A stretch of DNA of 37,659 bases from positions 1 to 37,659 of the forward strand of contig JAMPGN010000010.1 in the NCBI GenBank assembly GCA_023663915.1. Direction: 5' to 3'. Every line of letters begins with the position of its first letter. Position 1 is the first letter of the stretch. Position numbers and translations under genes: made by a program. This document shows, in pieces, positions 23,480-32,295 of this stretch. The notes under the pieces are model-generated. The model was not told where the DNA came from. It was given only the letters and a program-made list of their open reading frames with translations, and did no database searches. The stretch comes from Eubacterium sp. Its GTDB lineage: Bacteria; Bacillota_A; Clostridia; Lachnospirales; Lachnospiraceae.

Positions 23480-25126
23480 TTAAACAGCAGACCTGCGTTT
23501 CTTATACTCCTGCTTCCGCTCGTACATCATCACATCTGCCCGTTTCATCGTACTGTACAGACCGCCGCCGTCCACGCCTTCCTGATAGACCGCATAGCCC
23601 ACGGAAACGCTGACTGGCACGACGAATCCTTTGTGGTTCAATTCCTGTATGTCCTGTTCCAGCGCATGCAGTTTCTCATGAATCTTATCCAGAGAAACAT
23701 ACGGCGTCCACGCACAGAACTCGTCGCCACCAATCCGGTAGCATTTCCCTTCCTGCGCAAAAGTTTTCTTTAAAGCATCCGCCGCCATCTTGATATATTG
23801 ATCGCCGTGGTCATGTCCGTAGGTATCGTTGCATTTTTTCAGATCATTTAAGTCAAACATATAGACAACGGTTGGCAGTATTTTCTCCTCCCCCGTCGAT
23901 TTATCCGCCGTCATGCGTTTGTCCAAGTCCTCCCGAAAGGCGGTACGGTTCGGCATCCCCGTCAGTTCGTCTGTAAAAGCGAGCTTGCGATAGAGTTCAT
24001 TTTCCTTCGCCTGCTCCATCAGACTGTGCGATCTGCGCATATTCATGATTCCCATCATTATAATATAGACGAGACAGCCGATACTTCCTAAAGGCATACT
24101 TATATTTCCCAGACGGTAAAGCAGCAGCTCCAATATGGCGCTTACTAAAATGACCATCACACAGACCGAATTCATCTTGACATGACTGGTGATCTCGTTC
24201 ACTACAATTTCGTGAATCGTCATCGCCACAATGACTGCCACAAACAAAAACAGACAGATATGTGTCAGCAGCAAAGTTTCCCGTAAATCATATATCCCCA
24301 TGATCTGCAGGAGCACCCGCACGGCAATGACCGCACAGTTCATATAACAACACAGCCCCCACAGCCTGTTCTCTCCATTGTGATACATGCGGCGCAGAAA
24401 AAGCATAAACGGAATCGGCATGGTCATCAGCATCAGATGCGATACAAATACGACAATCATGCTGCCTGGAAAAATCCAGTCCGGTATCTGTGTCTCAATA
24501 ACAGACCAGATCCCCAGCATGATGGCAAAGGAAGCAAACTGCATAATCGTCTCCGCATCATGCCCCTTTTTCACCACCAAAAGTCTATACAGCATCATAA
24601 CAATGCCTGCCAGGGCAATCATACCAGACAAAACGAACCGGATCATCCGTTCCTGCAAAATTTTATGCTCTATCTCCCGATAAGTGCCGTAATAAAAAGT
24701 CTCTTTCGGGCTGCTGTCACGGTAAACCGGCGTCACCTGAAATACGATTTCTTTTCCGGCATCGTCTTCTGTCAGCGGGATTACATTCCAATAAAATCCC
24801 GTAGTTTTAACCGCCCTGTCCTTGTCCCCTATCAGGGCATACACCCTCTCCCCGTCAATGAATACCTCTAGGTACATATGCACGGTATTGTAGATGATTA
24901 TCTTTTCATTTACATTCTCCGATGGCAGAATCCTGCTATAGTAATAAACACCATCCTCCTGCCGCATCTCCATCTCATCATTCCATATGACAACTTCCCT
25001 ATTCTTTACTCTGCTGTCCATATCATTGTGAAACGAAAAAGCTGCAAAAACGGCATATGCAATTCCTATCAGCACTACCGCAAGGTAAATTCCTGTAACA
25101 CGTTTCTCCAATCGTATCTCTCCCAT
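23480..25126 (-). CDS. Membrane diguanylate cyclase (7TM receptor type, GGDEF)
   Basis: The protein has 548 residues. A TM helix at 12-31 is followed by an extracellular beta-rich domain (about 35-160), seven TM helices (about 165-370), and a C-terminal GGDEF domain. The active site GGDEF is at 466-470 with RI before it, and DELTGMPNRTAF marks the domain start. The plan is that of 7TMR-DISM receptors that sense an outside ligand. It should make cyclic di-GMP from two GTP. No RxxD inhibitory site is seen five residues before GGDEF (AQEGKCY there), so feedback inhibition by that site is unlikely. It starts 38 nt after the AlbA_2 gene ends. Confidence 0.9.
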   Translation of the reverse strand: MGEIRLEKRVTGIYLAVVLIGIAYAVFAAFSFHNDMDSRVKNREVVIWNDEMEMRQEDGVYYYSRILPSENVNEKIIIYNTVHMYLEVFIDGERVYALIGDKDRAVKTTGFYWNVIPLTEDDAGKEIVFQVTPVYRDSSPKETFYYGTYREIEHKILQERMIRFVLSGMIALAGIVMMLYRLLVVKKGHDAETIMQFASFAIMLGIWSVIETQIPDWIFPGSMIVVFVSHLMLMTMPIPFMLFLRRMYHNGENRLWGLCCYMNCAVIAVRVLLQIMGIYDLRETLLLTHICLFLFVAVIVAMTIHEIVVNEITSHVKMNSVCVMVILVSAILELLLYRLGNISMPLGSIGCLVYIIMMGIMNMRRSHSLMEQAKENELYRKLAFTDELTGMPNRTAFREDLDKRMTADKSTGEEKILPTVVYMFDLNDLKKCNDTYGHDHGDQYIKMAADALKKTFAQEGKCYRIGGDEFCAWTPYVSLDKIHEKLHALEQDIQELNHKGFVVPVSVSVGYAVYQEGVDGGGLYSTMKRADVMMYERKQEYKKRRSAV

Positions 25127-25164
25127 CTGAATGTATTTGATAAATGTTTTTCAAGTTATTTCTA

Positions 25165-26652
25165 TTAATGAACAATCCATTTCCCCTTCTTAGTTGAACC
25201 TTTATGTTCCAACATTCCTGATTTTTTCATTTTATTTATATGATATCTTACACCACCTGTCGACATATTCAACATTTCTGCAATTTTTTTCACTGAAATT
25301 TCCGGCGATTCTTTCACAAGCCCAATAATCATGTTTGATGTTTCTTTGCTAGTTTCTTTTTCTTTGCTAGTTTCTTTGTTAGTTTCTTTGCTAGTTTCTT
25401 TGCTAGTTTCTTTTTCTTTGCTAGTTTCTTTGTTAGTTTCTTCATCAGCATTATCCGGACCGACTTGCAAACCAGCAACATTCCCCATTGGAATTACAAT
25501 CTCGAATATATTATCCTCTATAAATATCGGTGTTTCACCTGAATAAAGTTTCGTATATTTATTCGTATTTCTCATTCCGGAACCCAGTTCATCCGCATAT
25601 CCTATTTCTCTAAACACCTTTGAAATAGGTGGATTCTTGGGAAATGGTTCAAATTTATTAAGCTGCAATTCTCCATGACCATGCGGCAAATTACTATTCT
25701 TGGTAAATACTCTATCCTTTTCAATCACAAACTGCGCCGTGTAAGCATTTGAATAATCTCTATGAGCCAAAATATTTGATATGATTTCTCTCAAAATCTT
25801 GTCTCTGGCACTTATACTCTGATCACCATCAAGAACAAAAATATCATTTAAATGTTTTTTGCCGAAATCCATCAATCTTCTATAACTGTCAATCAAATTC
25901 GTGATTATAACTTCTCTATCATCATACCGATCCAAGTTTTTCACCCTAAAAATAGCATCTGTTTTATATTGAGGTAAAACGGACATGATCGTGCTGTCCT
26001 TGCCAAATAATAATATTGTCGCCAGCGTAATTCCTTCCCTGCCAGTATCTGGATCAATAAGAATTAAACCCGAACTTCTAAGTATTTCTTCTTCTGCCAT
26101 ATCAGCCCATGCATGATTATCCACCCTTGAAATTGCCATCTTTTTAGCCCTTCTTATCACATCAAAATCTAAAAACTCTAATCCAAGATTCGGATAAACT
26201 TTATTTACAAAATAAGTACTTTGTTTTCTTGCATACATTTTGTATACTAACTCTGCATTGTCTGTAATATCTATATCACCTTCATGGGTTCTATCCCATA
26301 TTCGACCATTCAATCGTCTAAGCTGCGTTCCTTCCGGAATCCTTATATAAATTATCTTCTTTCCATCAATTTCATATATTTCCGGAGTAAGATACATCGG
26401 CGGATTTATCTTGTTCGCATTATTGATTAATGTCGTAAAATCCTTTAGCATTCTATCAATTCGCTCCGGATTGACCCCAAGGATTTCCTTTGTTCCATCC
26501 ACAATACCAAGAAAAAGATGTCCACCATTTCTATTATTGAAAGAACAAACCGACTCATACACATCCTTGCTCAGATCATTCTCCGATTTCTTGAACTCAA
26601 CATCAATTTTCTCGCCTGTATTTATCAGTTCTTTTATTTCTTCTATCGTCAT
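25165..26652 (-). CDS. AlbA_2/Schlafen-type ATP-binding transcriptional regulator
   Basis: The protein has 495 residues. The N-terminal AlbA_2 (Schlafen AAA_4) domain has EFKKSENDLSKDVYESVCSFNNRNGG and GHLFLGIVDG. A middle region (about 130-270) is followed by a HATPase_c_4-type segment, REIISNILAHRDYSN and FREIGYADELGSGMRN, typical of these 'ATP-dependent DNA helicase RecG-related' regulators. Then comes a linker of 36 residues built from ETSK, ETNK and EK units, and a C-terminal winged helix (VKESPEISVKKIAEMLNMS). The start at 26652 overlaps the stop of an upstream frame by ATGA. Function in the family is poorly known, possibly sensing and transcription control. Confidence 0.85.
   Translation of the reverse strand: MTIEEIKELINTGEKIDVEFKKSENDLSKDVYESVCSFNNRNGGHLFLGIVDGTKEILGVNPERIDRMLKDFTTLINNANKINPPMYLTPEIYEIDGKKIIYIRIPEGTQLRRLNGRIWDRTHEGDIDITDNAELVYKMYARKQSTYFVNKVYPNLGLEFLDFDVIRRAKKMAISRVDNHAWADMAEEEILRSSGLILIDPDTGREGITLATILLFGKDSTIMSVLPQYKTDAIFRVKNLDRYDDREVIITNLIDSYRRLMDFGKKHLNDIFVLDGDQSISARDKILREIISNILAHRDYSNAYTAQFVIEKDRVFTKNSNLPHGHGELQLNKFEPFPKNPPISKVFREIGYADELGSGMRNTNKYTKLYSGETPIFIEDNIFEIVIPMGNVAGLQVGPDNADEETNKETSKEKETSKETSKETNKETSKEKETSKETSNMIIGLVKESPEISVKKIAEMLNMSTGGVRYHINKMKKSGMLEHKGSTKKGKWIVH
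25333..25440. repeat. In-frame tandem repeat, 2 x 54 bp built of 12-bp units
   Basis: The coding strand encodes ETNKETSKEKETSKETSK twice, the second with a final Asn. Each 54-bp unit itself consists of near-identical 12-bp blocks (plus-strand text TTTCTTTGCTAG). Copy-number change in 12- or 54-bp steps would keep frame, so linker length is likely variable between strains. Confidence 0.85.
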
Positions 26653-26804
26653 GGGACACCTCCGATATACTGTTTCAGTTGATCATAAAAATTTTCCCTT
26701 ATTCCAGTCATAATTGCAACCACTGCCATCATATTATTGTTGGTTTCTTTGTATCTAGGATAATTGTATTTGATTTCTTTTCGCCTGTCAAACAGCAGAG
26801 ACTT
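26649..26804 (-). pseudogene. C-terminal coding remnant coupled to the AlbA_2 gene
   Basis: The frame encodes 51 residues from after a TGA-TAA pair to a TGA that overlaps the AlbA_2 start (ATGA). Composition and pattern look protein-like (NNNMMAVVAIMTGIRENFYD, QLKQYIGGVP), and the ATGA coupling is typical of a genuine upstream gene end. There is no ATG with ribosome site at a suitable place, so I read it as the remaining end of a deleted gene. I do not recognise the family. Confidence 0.4.
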
Positions 26805-26934
26805 TTATCATAGCAAGAGCCTATATATGGCTTCCCTATAAAACAATCAATTTACTCCAAAACACAATATAGTATCAAAAACTATCAAAAGCAGTTTATA
26901 CTCCTTCATATTGTAATATTTGTATGTAAAATCG

Positions 26935-26963
26935 TTGCATTTCCCTTCCAAACGTAGTATCCT
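26935..26963 (+). promoter_or_regulatory. Predicted promoter of the DegV gene
   Basis: TTGCAT (26935-26940), 17-nt spacer, TATCCT (26958-26963); the start codon lies 64 nt downstream. A short hairpin (TCCCATCCTTTTGGGA) lies in the leader. The rest of 26805-26934 holds nothing I can name. Confidence 0.5.
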
Positions 26964-27027
26964 ATATATCAACATAAGCCATCCCATCCTTTTGGGACAA
27001 GCAAAATATACAGAGAAGGTTTCAAAC

Positions 27028-27933
27028 ATGAGAGAAGCGTTTCATATTATCAGCGACGGCTCCTGCGATCTGCCGCCGGAACTGACACTGGAAAAGAATG
27101 TTACCATAGTTCCCTTTTACGTATCTTTTGATGACGAACATTATTATAAAGAAATTGCAGAGATTGGCATACGCGACTTCTACCAGCAGATGGTAGATCA
27201 AAAGGGGGTATACCCGAAGTCTTCCATGCCTTCCATTCAGGACTACGAAGAAGTGTTCCTGCCCTTTGCCAAAGCCGGGACTCCCGTGGTCTGTATCTGC
27301 ATCACCACAAAATTCAGCGGCTCCATGCAGTCGGCGCTCAACGCACGGACGCTTGTTTTAGAGAAATACCCCCATGCCGATATCACAGTCATTGACGCGA
27401 CCATCAACACGGTTTTACAGGGGCAGTATGTATTGGAGGCTGTAAATTTGCGAGATAACGGGTTCAGCTATCAGGATACTGTAGCACGGTTAGAAGCAAT
27501 CAAGAGCACTGGAAGGATTTTCTTTACGGTGGGAAATATGGAATATTTGAGACACGGCGGCAGGATCGGCAAAGTCGCTGCCCTCGCGGGAAGCGTTCTA
27601 GACATCCGTCCCTTGATTACATTAAAACAGGGCGAAATCTTCCCTTCCGGTCTCGACAGGGGACGAAAACGCACCTTAAAGAAAGTGCAGGATCTTCTTT
27701 TGGAATATTTGCAGGAAAGTAGTCTCGGAATCGACTGCTACAGCCTCGCGGTCGGATATGGATACGACCGCGAGGAGGGCATCGCCTTCCGCGACCAGTC
27801 ATTGTCCCTGCTTAGGGAAAAGGGCTACGCCATCGACGAAATACCCACTTACCAGATCGGCGCCACTATTGGCGTGCATACTGGTCCGTATCCGTTAGGG
27901 TTTGGGATCATCGAGAAGGGGATTCATAAATGA
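27028..27933 (+). CDS. DegV-family fatty-acid-binding protein
   Basis: The protein has 301 residues. DegV proteins bind a fatty acid and, in Firmicutes, act as FakB-type carriers presenting it to the kinase FakA for phospholipid synthesis. Seen: IISDGSCDLPPEL at the N-terminus, the PKSSMPSIQDYEEVF loop with the Ser that holds the carboxylate, TTKFSGSMQSA, and the C-terminal GATIGVHTGPYPLGFGII with the conserved His. ATG 27028 is chosen since GAGAAGG precedes it and the family starts there; the frame is open further upstream. No fakA gene lies nearby, which is common for multiple FakB paralogues. Confidence 0.92.
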   Translation: MREAFHIISDGSCDLPPELTLEKNVTIVPFYVSFDDEHYYKEIAEIGIRDFYQQMVDQKGVYPKSSMPSIQDYEEVFLPFAKAGTPVVCICITTKFSGSMQSALNARTLVLEKYPHADITVIDATINTVLQGQYVLEAVNLRDNGFSYQDTVARLEAIKSTGRIFFTVGNMEYLRHGGRIGKVAALAGSVLDIRPLITLKQGEIFPSGLDRGRKRTLKKVQDLLLEYLQESSLGIDCYSLAVGYGYDREEGIAFRDQSLSLLREKGYAIDEIPTYQIGATIGVHTGPYPLGFGIIEKGIHK

Positions 27934-27996
27934 CAAACAAGAAACCACCGTTCTTTACGCCTTCCACAGTGTCCACCCTGCGCAACCCGCTCTTCT

Positions 27997-29598
27997 TTAT
28001 TCATACGCAAACAATTTCAACCGAAGCAGCGTTGGCTTCTCCACTAGAGACGTAACTACCTCGTCCCCGTTCAGTCGGATATCCGGCACAAACTTTCCTT
28101 CCTCGAAATGCCCTTCCTCCAACGCGATCACGTCCACCGACTGTCTTGTCGGGTCTGTGGAGAAATATTGATATCCCACCGCCCCTAACAGCAGATAGAA
28201 AGTATCCGGGGCTTCCTGCAAAATCATGCACACGCCGTCCGTCCTCGGAAGCATCGGATTGTCTCCGCCAAACATAATCTTAAATCCGAACTGTTCAAAT
28301 ACCAACTCATCCTCTTCCCTGCGCTCAGAACTTATCGCGCGAAGATCCGTTGTACCATACTTCTCGGCAAGAAGCGGCATCATTCCCTGCAGTGCCTTTG
28401 CATAAAGTCCATACTCTTCCACATTCTGAGGCGTTTTCAAAGCCGGGTCTGTCACATCCATTCCGAACAGGAAGCCTTGCATCGCATTAAACGGCTGCCC
28501 CATATCCTCGAATCCAAACGTCGCATAGCACATCGCATGATAGTGTCCGACCGCATACACCTGTCTCGGAGCGGCATAGCTGTGCACCGCGCTCTCCGGT
28601 ATATACAGTGGATTATCCAACTCTACAAACTGATCGCATACCCCGGTAAAATCGGGAATATAAATGTCGGGAGCGAGCACATCAATCTCCGGAGCGGCAT
28701 ATTGCCAAACTTCCATCATACGGCGCACTGGTCCGCCACTGGGATATTCGCCCGGCTTGCCACCTTTATCTAACCAACAATTCGCCGTAAGAGGCAGATC
28801 ATATTTCTCCCGCCCCGCTTTCGCCACTTCATTTACAAAAGAGGCTATATAATACGCGCTGAATATCTCCTCCGCACATTCCCCGAAGACTTCTTTCCAG
28901 CTTCCGTTTGCCGCACCACCCTCGACAGCATTCTTAACATCTTTCACCATGGATGCCGTGTGGGATTTCATATATACCGCAAACTCTCCCGGCACAGCCG
29001 CCGCAAATGCTGCATCCGCCTCGTCGGAATTTTCGCGTGCACTGATCTGCACGCCGGTCTCATTTTCAACCTGTACGCTGATGACGGTTTCTTCTTTCTC
29101 ATCAAACTCCCTAATATGAGCCATCAACTCTGCAAAGGCTTTTGCATCCGCCTTGCAGGTTTCCTCGCACAGATAGGACAGGCTGGAATACGGCATTCCA
29201 TGAAAATCCGCCCTTCTAACGAAATTTTTTCCCTTGACCATCTCCGCCCTGCGGAAACGTTTCAAATCCTTCTTGACCCATTCCGGCGCGTAATAGCACT
29301 GCGCATTTTTCCATGAGCCGAACCATAAAAACGCGAGCTTTTTCCCTCTTCTTCTCGCCTGTAGGATCAGTTCGTCCACCAGTACAAAGTCGAACGTTCC
29401 TTCTTCCGGCTCTATAAGCTCCCATGTGACAGGCACAAGCAAGCTGTTAAGTCCTAGTGCATCCGCCTTGTCATAGATGGCTTCCATCTGGGCGATCGAC
29501 GACGAAGCCGAATTATGTACTTCGCCCGCCAGCATAATGAATGGCTTCCCGTTTACTTCCAATATTTTCTTTCCGTTCTGTGAGATGATTTTTGACAT
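27997..29598 (-). CDS. GH35-like glycoside hydrolase with DUF5597 domain
   Basis: The protein has 533 residues. A TIM-barrel of beta-galactosidase GH35 type starts at PFIMLAGEVHNSASSS. VPVTWELIEPEEGTFDF is the usual barrel strand, and VQVENETG has the catalytic acid (E180), equal to QIENEYG of GH35. The C-terminal about 150 residues are of the DUF5597 type, beta-rich. No signal peptide is present, so it acts inside the cell on oligosaccharides taken up by the neighbour GPH symporter (same strand, 23 nt after the symporter extension frame). The sugar is probably a galactoside or related glycoside. AAGGAGG precedes the start. Confidence 0.88.
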   Translation of the reverse strand: MSKIISQNGKKILEVNGKPFIMLAGEVHNSASSSIAQMEAIYDKADALGLNSLLVPVTWELIEPEEGTFDFVLVDELILQARRRGKKLAFLWFGSWKNAQCYYAPEWVKKDLKRFRRAEMVKGKNFVRRADFHGMPYSSLSYLCEETCKADAKAFAELMAHIREFDEKEETVISVQVENETGVQISARENSDEADAAFAAAVPGEFAVYMKSHTASMVKDVKNAVEGGAANGSWKEVFGECAEEIFSAYYIASFVNEVAKAGREKYDLPLTANCWLDKGGKPGEYPSGGPVRRMMEVWQYAAPEIDVLAPDIYIPDFTGVCDQFVELDNPLYIPESAVHSYAAPRQVYAVGHYHAMCYATFGFEDMGQPFNAMQGFLFGMDVTDPALKTPQNVEEYGLYAKALQGMMPLLAEKYGTTDLRAISSERREEDELVFEQFGFKIMFGGDNPMLPRTDGVCMILQEAPDTFYLLLGAVGYQYFSTDPTRQSVDVIALEEGHFEEGKFVPDIRLNGDEVVTSLVEKPTLLRLKLFAYE

Positions 29599-29621
29599 GA
29601 CTTCTCCTCCTTTTCAAATCT

Positions 29622-29759
29622 TCACCAATCTGAGTACTGATTGTTTTTGCCGCCTGTCATTTCCATTATTTTATCATAAATTTCCTTTGGGAAAAACCCT
29701 GCAGCCGCCATTCCGATAATCATATAGCCGATGTTATCATCCAGAAATTCATGTCGGTT
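29622..29759 (-). other. In-frame 45-codon extension after the symporter stop
   Basis: After the TAG that ends the GPH gene, the same frame stays open for 45 codons to a TGA: NRHEFLDDNIGYMIIG at its start, FFPKEIYDKIMEMTGGKNN in the middle, SDW at its end. It has the look of a natural cytoplasmic tail, not random sequence. No good ribosome site is found for an independent start. So the TAG may be a CAG-to-TAG nonsense change, or a read-through codon, or the tail may have become dispensable. Confidence 0.6.
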
Positions 29760-31088
29760 CTATCTATTGACCACGCTGTATTTCTCATTTTTGAAGAAAC
29801 GCAGCAAGCCGATCATAAGCGGATACGCCACTGCCTGAACCCCGATTACACAGAAGATCATGAAATTCTGAACCGCTGCATTCTGAACCGGAATACTGTC
29901 CATCGTCGGTGCTCGATAACCCAGCCAGGTAATTCCATAATTGAAGATACACAACGCGACCCCTAAAAGACTCGATATCATGAAACTGGACGGAATCAGA
30001 CCGAGCGTGCGGATAAACTGGCCGACCAGCACAAGCACAAGATTTCTCGGATTAAGAAGGCAAACTGCAACACCAATAAACGATAACGTGAAACCGCCCA
30101 TCATGGCATTCCTTTTACCGAATTTCTTACAAATCGGCGTACATGCAAGAATGCCTACGCCAAGAGGCGCCTGCCCAAGCGCGTAAAACAATGCCTGCGT
30201 AAATCCGTCATTGTAACTGCCGAGAACCCAGTTGCAATAATAAAACGTTCCCGCGCTGAACAACGCATTCACAATCTGTAAAACGATCAGATAAGCCATC
30301 AGAAGAACCCAACTTCTGCTCCCAAGACAGCATTTAAACTGCTGTTTTAGCGAAAGCGTCTTCGCCTGCTGCCTCTCTTCTTTCTCCTCTTTTCTCTGTT
30401 TTTCTTCCGTCACACGCTCCCTTGTGAAAAAGTACTCGATCAGAATCATGGGAAATGCTGCAGCCGCCACCACTAACATAACTGTCATCCACGCCCGGCG
30501 GTTCACCCCGATCATAGGCACAACCAAGCAGGGGAAGAGGATTGCGATCAGCGAACCCGCCGCCATGCCGGGCGTGTTTGCCACCAGCGATAGTTTGCTC
30601 CGCTCCTCCTCATTGTGGGTGGCGAGCGGCACCAGCAGCGTATGCGCGGTGCTGTACATCGTATAGGCGACCGCATAGAAAATCGTATAACTTAAGAAAA
30701 TCCATACCGCCGTCACATTTTCGTTTCCCACCGGTACAAGAAACAACAGAATCATACTGACTACAAGAAGCGGAGCCGACAGGAAGATCCACGGGCGCGC
30801 CTTTCCCTGCCTCGACTGCGTACTGTCTACCATGCGCCCCATATAGACAAAAGTCAGCACATCGAGCAATTTCGCCACGATCGGAAATGCCCCGATGAAA
30901 ACGCCGCCCCAGATTCCGCTGATATCGAGAACGTCTGTATAATAAACATTCAGATAATTGGACAGGATGGCGTTCATCAGAATAACACTGATCGGGCCTA
31001 AGAAATATCCGAGGTATTTTTCTTTTTTGCTAACCTTCTCTGTATGAATTTTGCTGTCAAAAAATCTGCCTTTTAATAAATCTTTCAT
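29760..31088 (-). CDS. GPH-family sugar:cation symporter (MFS)
   Basis: The protein has 442 residues and 12 predicted TM helices. The glycoside-pentoside-hexuronide family is shown by KEKYLGYFLGPISVILMNAI, the GRMVDSTQSRQGKARPW loop between TM2 and TM3 and by the central charged loop rich in Glu/Lys (about 225-245). It should import a glycoside with Na+ or H+ for the glycosidase encoded downstream. Its reading frame ends at a TAG, after which 45 more in-frame codons look like a natural tail, so the protein may be slightly shortened compared with relatives. It is divergent to a TetR gene and probably controlled by it. Confidence 0.9.
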   Translation of the reverse strand: MKDLLKGRFFDSKIHTEKVSKKEKYLGYFLGPISVILMNAILSNYLNVYYTDVLDISGIWGGVFIGAFPIVAKLLDVLTFVYMGRMVDSTQSRQGKARPWIFLSAPLLVVSMILLFLVPVGNENVTAVWIFLSYTIFYAVAYTMYSTAHTLLVPLATHNEEERSKLSLVANTPGMAAGSLIAILFPCLVVPMIGVNRRAWMTVMLVVAAAAFPMILIEYFFTRERVTEEKQRKEEKEERQQAKTLSLKQQFKCCLGSRSWVLLMAYLIVLQIVNALFSAGTFYYCNWVLGSYNDGFTQALFYALGQAPLGVGILACTPICKKFGKRNAMMGGFTLSFIGVAVCLLNPRNLVLVLVGQFIRTLGLIPSSFMISSLLGVALCIFNYGITWLGYRAPTMDSIPVQNAAVQNFMIFCVIGVQAVAYPLMIGLLRFFKNEKYSVVNR

Positions 31089-31178
31089 AGTCTGCTCCTT
31101 TCTACTTGCAGCCTGGATAAGAATTGGCTGGTATCTGTGTGTATTTGTGTAGCGCTGCGCAATGGTTTCTTTTTATTA

Positions 31179-31216
31179 AAACAACACTTGTTTGTTTTTT
31201 ATAATTAAATTATACT
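31179..31216. promoter_or_regulatory. Divergent promoter region with TetR operator candidate
   Basis: AAACAACACTTGTTT (31179-31193) is a perfect palindrome around a CAC centre. It overlaps the -35 (TTGTTT, 31188-31193) of a plus-strand promoter with 17-nt spacer and TATACT (31211-31216) for the TetR gene. It also lies just downstream of a minus-strand -10 TATAAT (31209-31214) for the symporter operon. One bound dimer could thus control both units. Confidence 0.65.
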
Positions 31217-31328
31217 GTACTCAGAGTGTGTTTTCTACCATCAATATTCATACATCTGTTGGTTTAATAAAACGAGCAAAGCTCGGCAGGCTCATTCAGT
31301 AATAAATTGTAGAAAGGATTCTGTACAT

Positions 31329-31874
31329 ATGAACATGAAAAACAACCAGCGGTATAAGGATACCGAGACCCTCATTCAAAAAACTTTGTTAGATCTTGCG
31401 CAGAATACGGATATCCGGCAGGTGACTGTCAGTTCAATCTGCAATACTGCAGGTATTAACCGCTCTACTTTCTACGCACACTATCTGGACATCAATGATC
31501 TGGTGGACAAAATGGGGCGGAATGTGATGTCGGATATCGGTCACTTATTCCAGCACACAGACAATCCGATTAACTTCTTTGTCTCGGAGCCGCTTCTTTC
31601 AGAAATGATTTCCTATATCAAAGAACATCGCGACTTTTTTGACATTTATCTCAATCATTACAACCACAGCGCAAATGAAACTTTTTCCCTTCTATGGGAG
31701 CAGTGGGGCAAGCCCTATACGCAGAATATGGGAGTATCGGACGAATCCGAAATGTGGTATCACTTTACTTATTTTAAAGCCGGATTTCTTGCGGTCTTGT
31801 GTCAGTGGATCAACAACGGCTGTCCAGAATCGCCGGAAACACTGGCGCATATCATTCTTAAGCAGATTCCATGA
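31329..31874 (+). CDS. TetR/AcrR-family transcriptional regulator
   Basis: The protein has 181 residues. The N-terminal HTH reads KDTETLIQKTLLDLAQ, then ITVSSICNTAGINRSTFYAHY-like VTVSSICNTAGINRSTFYAHYLD, the typical TetR recognition helix. The C-terminal ligand domain (about 70-181) is of the TetR_C type with YFKAGFLAVLCQWINNG, common in Firmicutes DhaS-like regulators. AAAGGA lies 10 nt upstream of ATG 31329. It is divergent from the symporter-glycosidase operon and likely its repressor via the palindrome at 31179; the ligand is unknown. Confidence 0.9.
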   Translation: MNMKNNQRYKDTETLIQKTLLDLAQNTDIRQVTVSSICNTAGINRSTFYAHYLDINDLVDKMGRNVMSDIGHLFQHTDNPINFFVSEPLLSEMISYIKEHRDFFDIYLNHYNHSANETFSLLWEQWGKPYTQNMGVSDESEMWYHFTYFKAGFLAVLCQWINNGCPESPETLAHIILKQIP

Positions 31875-31970
31875 TAGATAGATATAGCATCTTTGTTTAT
31901 GCAATGTTTGATTTTAGTTTGGGAAATGTTAATTATTTCCAGCAGATTCATTTTTCAGCTTTTCCAGCAT

Positions 31971-32055
31971 AAAAAAAAAGAGCACCGCCAGCGTCTTTCC
32001 TGCTTGTCGTGCTCTTTTTCTTTTCTGTCTGACGAGGAAGGCTCTTTCCTTCCTC
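31971..32055. terminator. Bidirectional terminator and second hairpin
   Basis: AAAGAGCAC (31977-31985) and GTGCTCTTT (32009-32017) form a strong stem. A nine-T tract follows on the minus strand (31971-31979) and TTTTT on the plus strand, so it can stop both the TetR gene and the minus-strand small ORF. A separate hairpin GAGGAAGG/CCTTCCTC (32034-32055) lies between the small ORF stop and this terminator. Confidence 0.75.
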
Positions 32056-32067
32056 ATGAATGATCTG

Positions 32068-32172
32068 TTATTTAACATGGGGACGATAGTTTCCTCCATA
32101 CATGGCTTCGATAGCTGCGCAGATCATCTCAGAGTTCTCCAAAAAATACTTTTTTAATTTTGCTAACATCAT
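32068..32172 (-). CDS. Small ORF of 34 residues with strong ribosome site
   Basis: The frame reads MMLAKLKKYFLENSEMICAA at its start and ends MYGGNYRPHVK. A basic amphipathic N-terminus, then acidic and hydrophobic residues, and a Gly-Asn-Tyr-Arg-Pro end. GGAGG lies 6 nt before the first ATG. It has a long leader with three hairpins and its own terminator, so it is probably a real transcript. It is too short for most gene finders. I recognise no family; a signalling peptide, a leader peptide or the coding part of a dual-function RNA are possible. Confidence 0.55.
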   Translation of the reverse strand: MMLAKLKKYFLENSEMICAAIEAMYGGNYRPHVK

Positions 32173-32201
32173 TACTTACCTCCGTTTTTTAATCGTTTTT
32201 T

Positions 32202-32276
32202 CTCACCTTGTTGGTGAGTATCAGTTCTTCAACTGATGGTCTCATTATAAATAAAAAATTACGCCTATATAAGGCG
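32202..32276 (-). promoter_or_regulatory. Structured leader of the 34-residue small ORF
   Basis: Three perfect inverted repeats lie in the leader: CTCACC TTGTT GGTGAG (32202-32218), ATCAGTT CTTC AACTGAT (32220-32237) and CGCCT ATATA AGGCG (32262-32276). The first two are separated by only one base. None is followed by a U-tract in the sense of the small ORF. The third followed by ATTTTT on the plus strand would also be terminator-like for plus-strand transcripts. Confidence 0.5.
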
Positions 32277-32295
32277 CATTTTTATCTTCTTTATG

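Noticed and set aside
25333..25440. Possible CRISPR-like array
   Set aside because: Repeats are contiguous 12-bp units in frame within a coding gene, without spacers.
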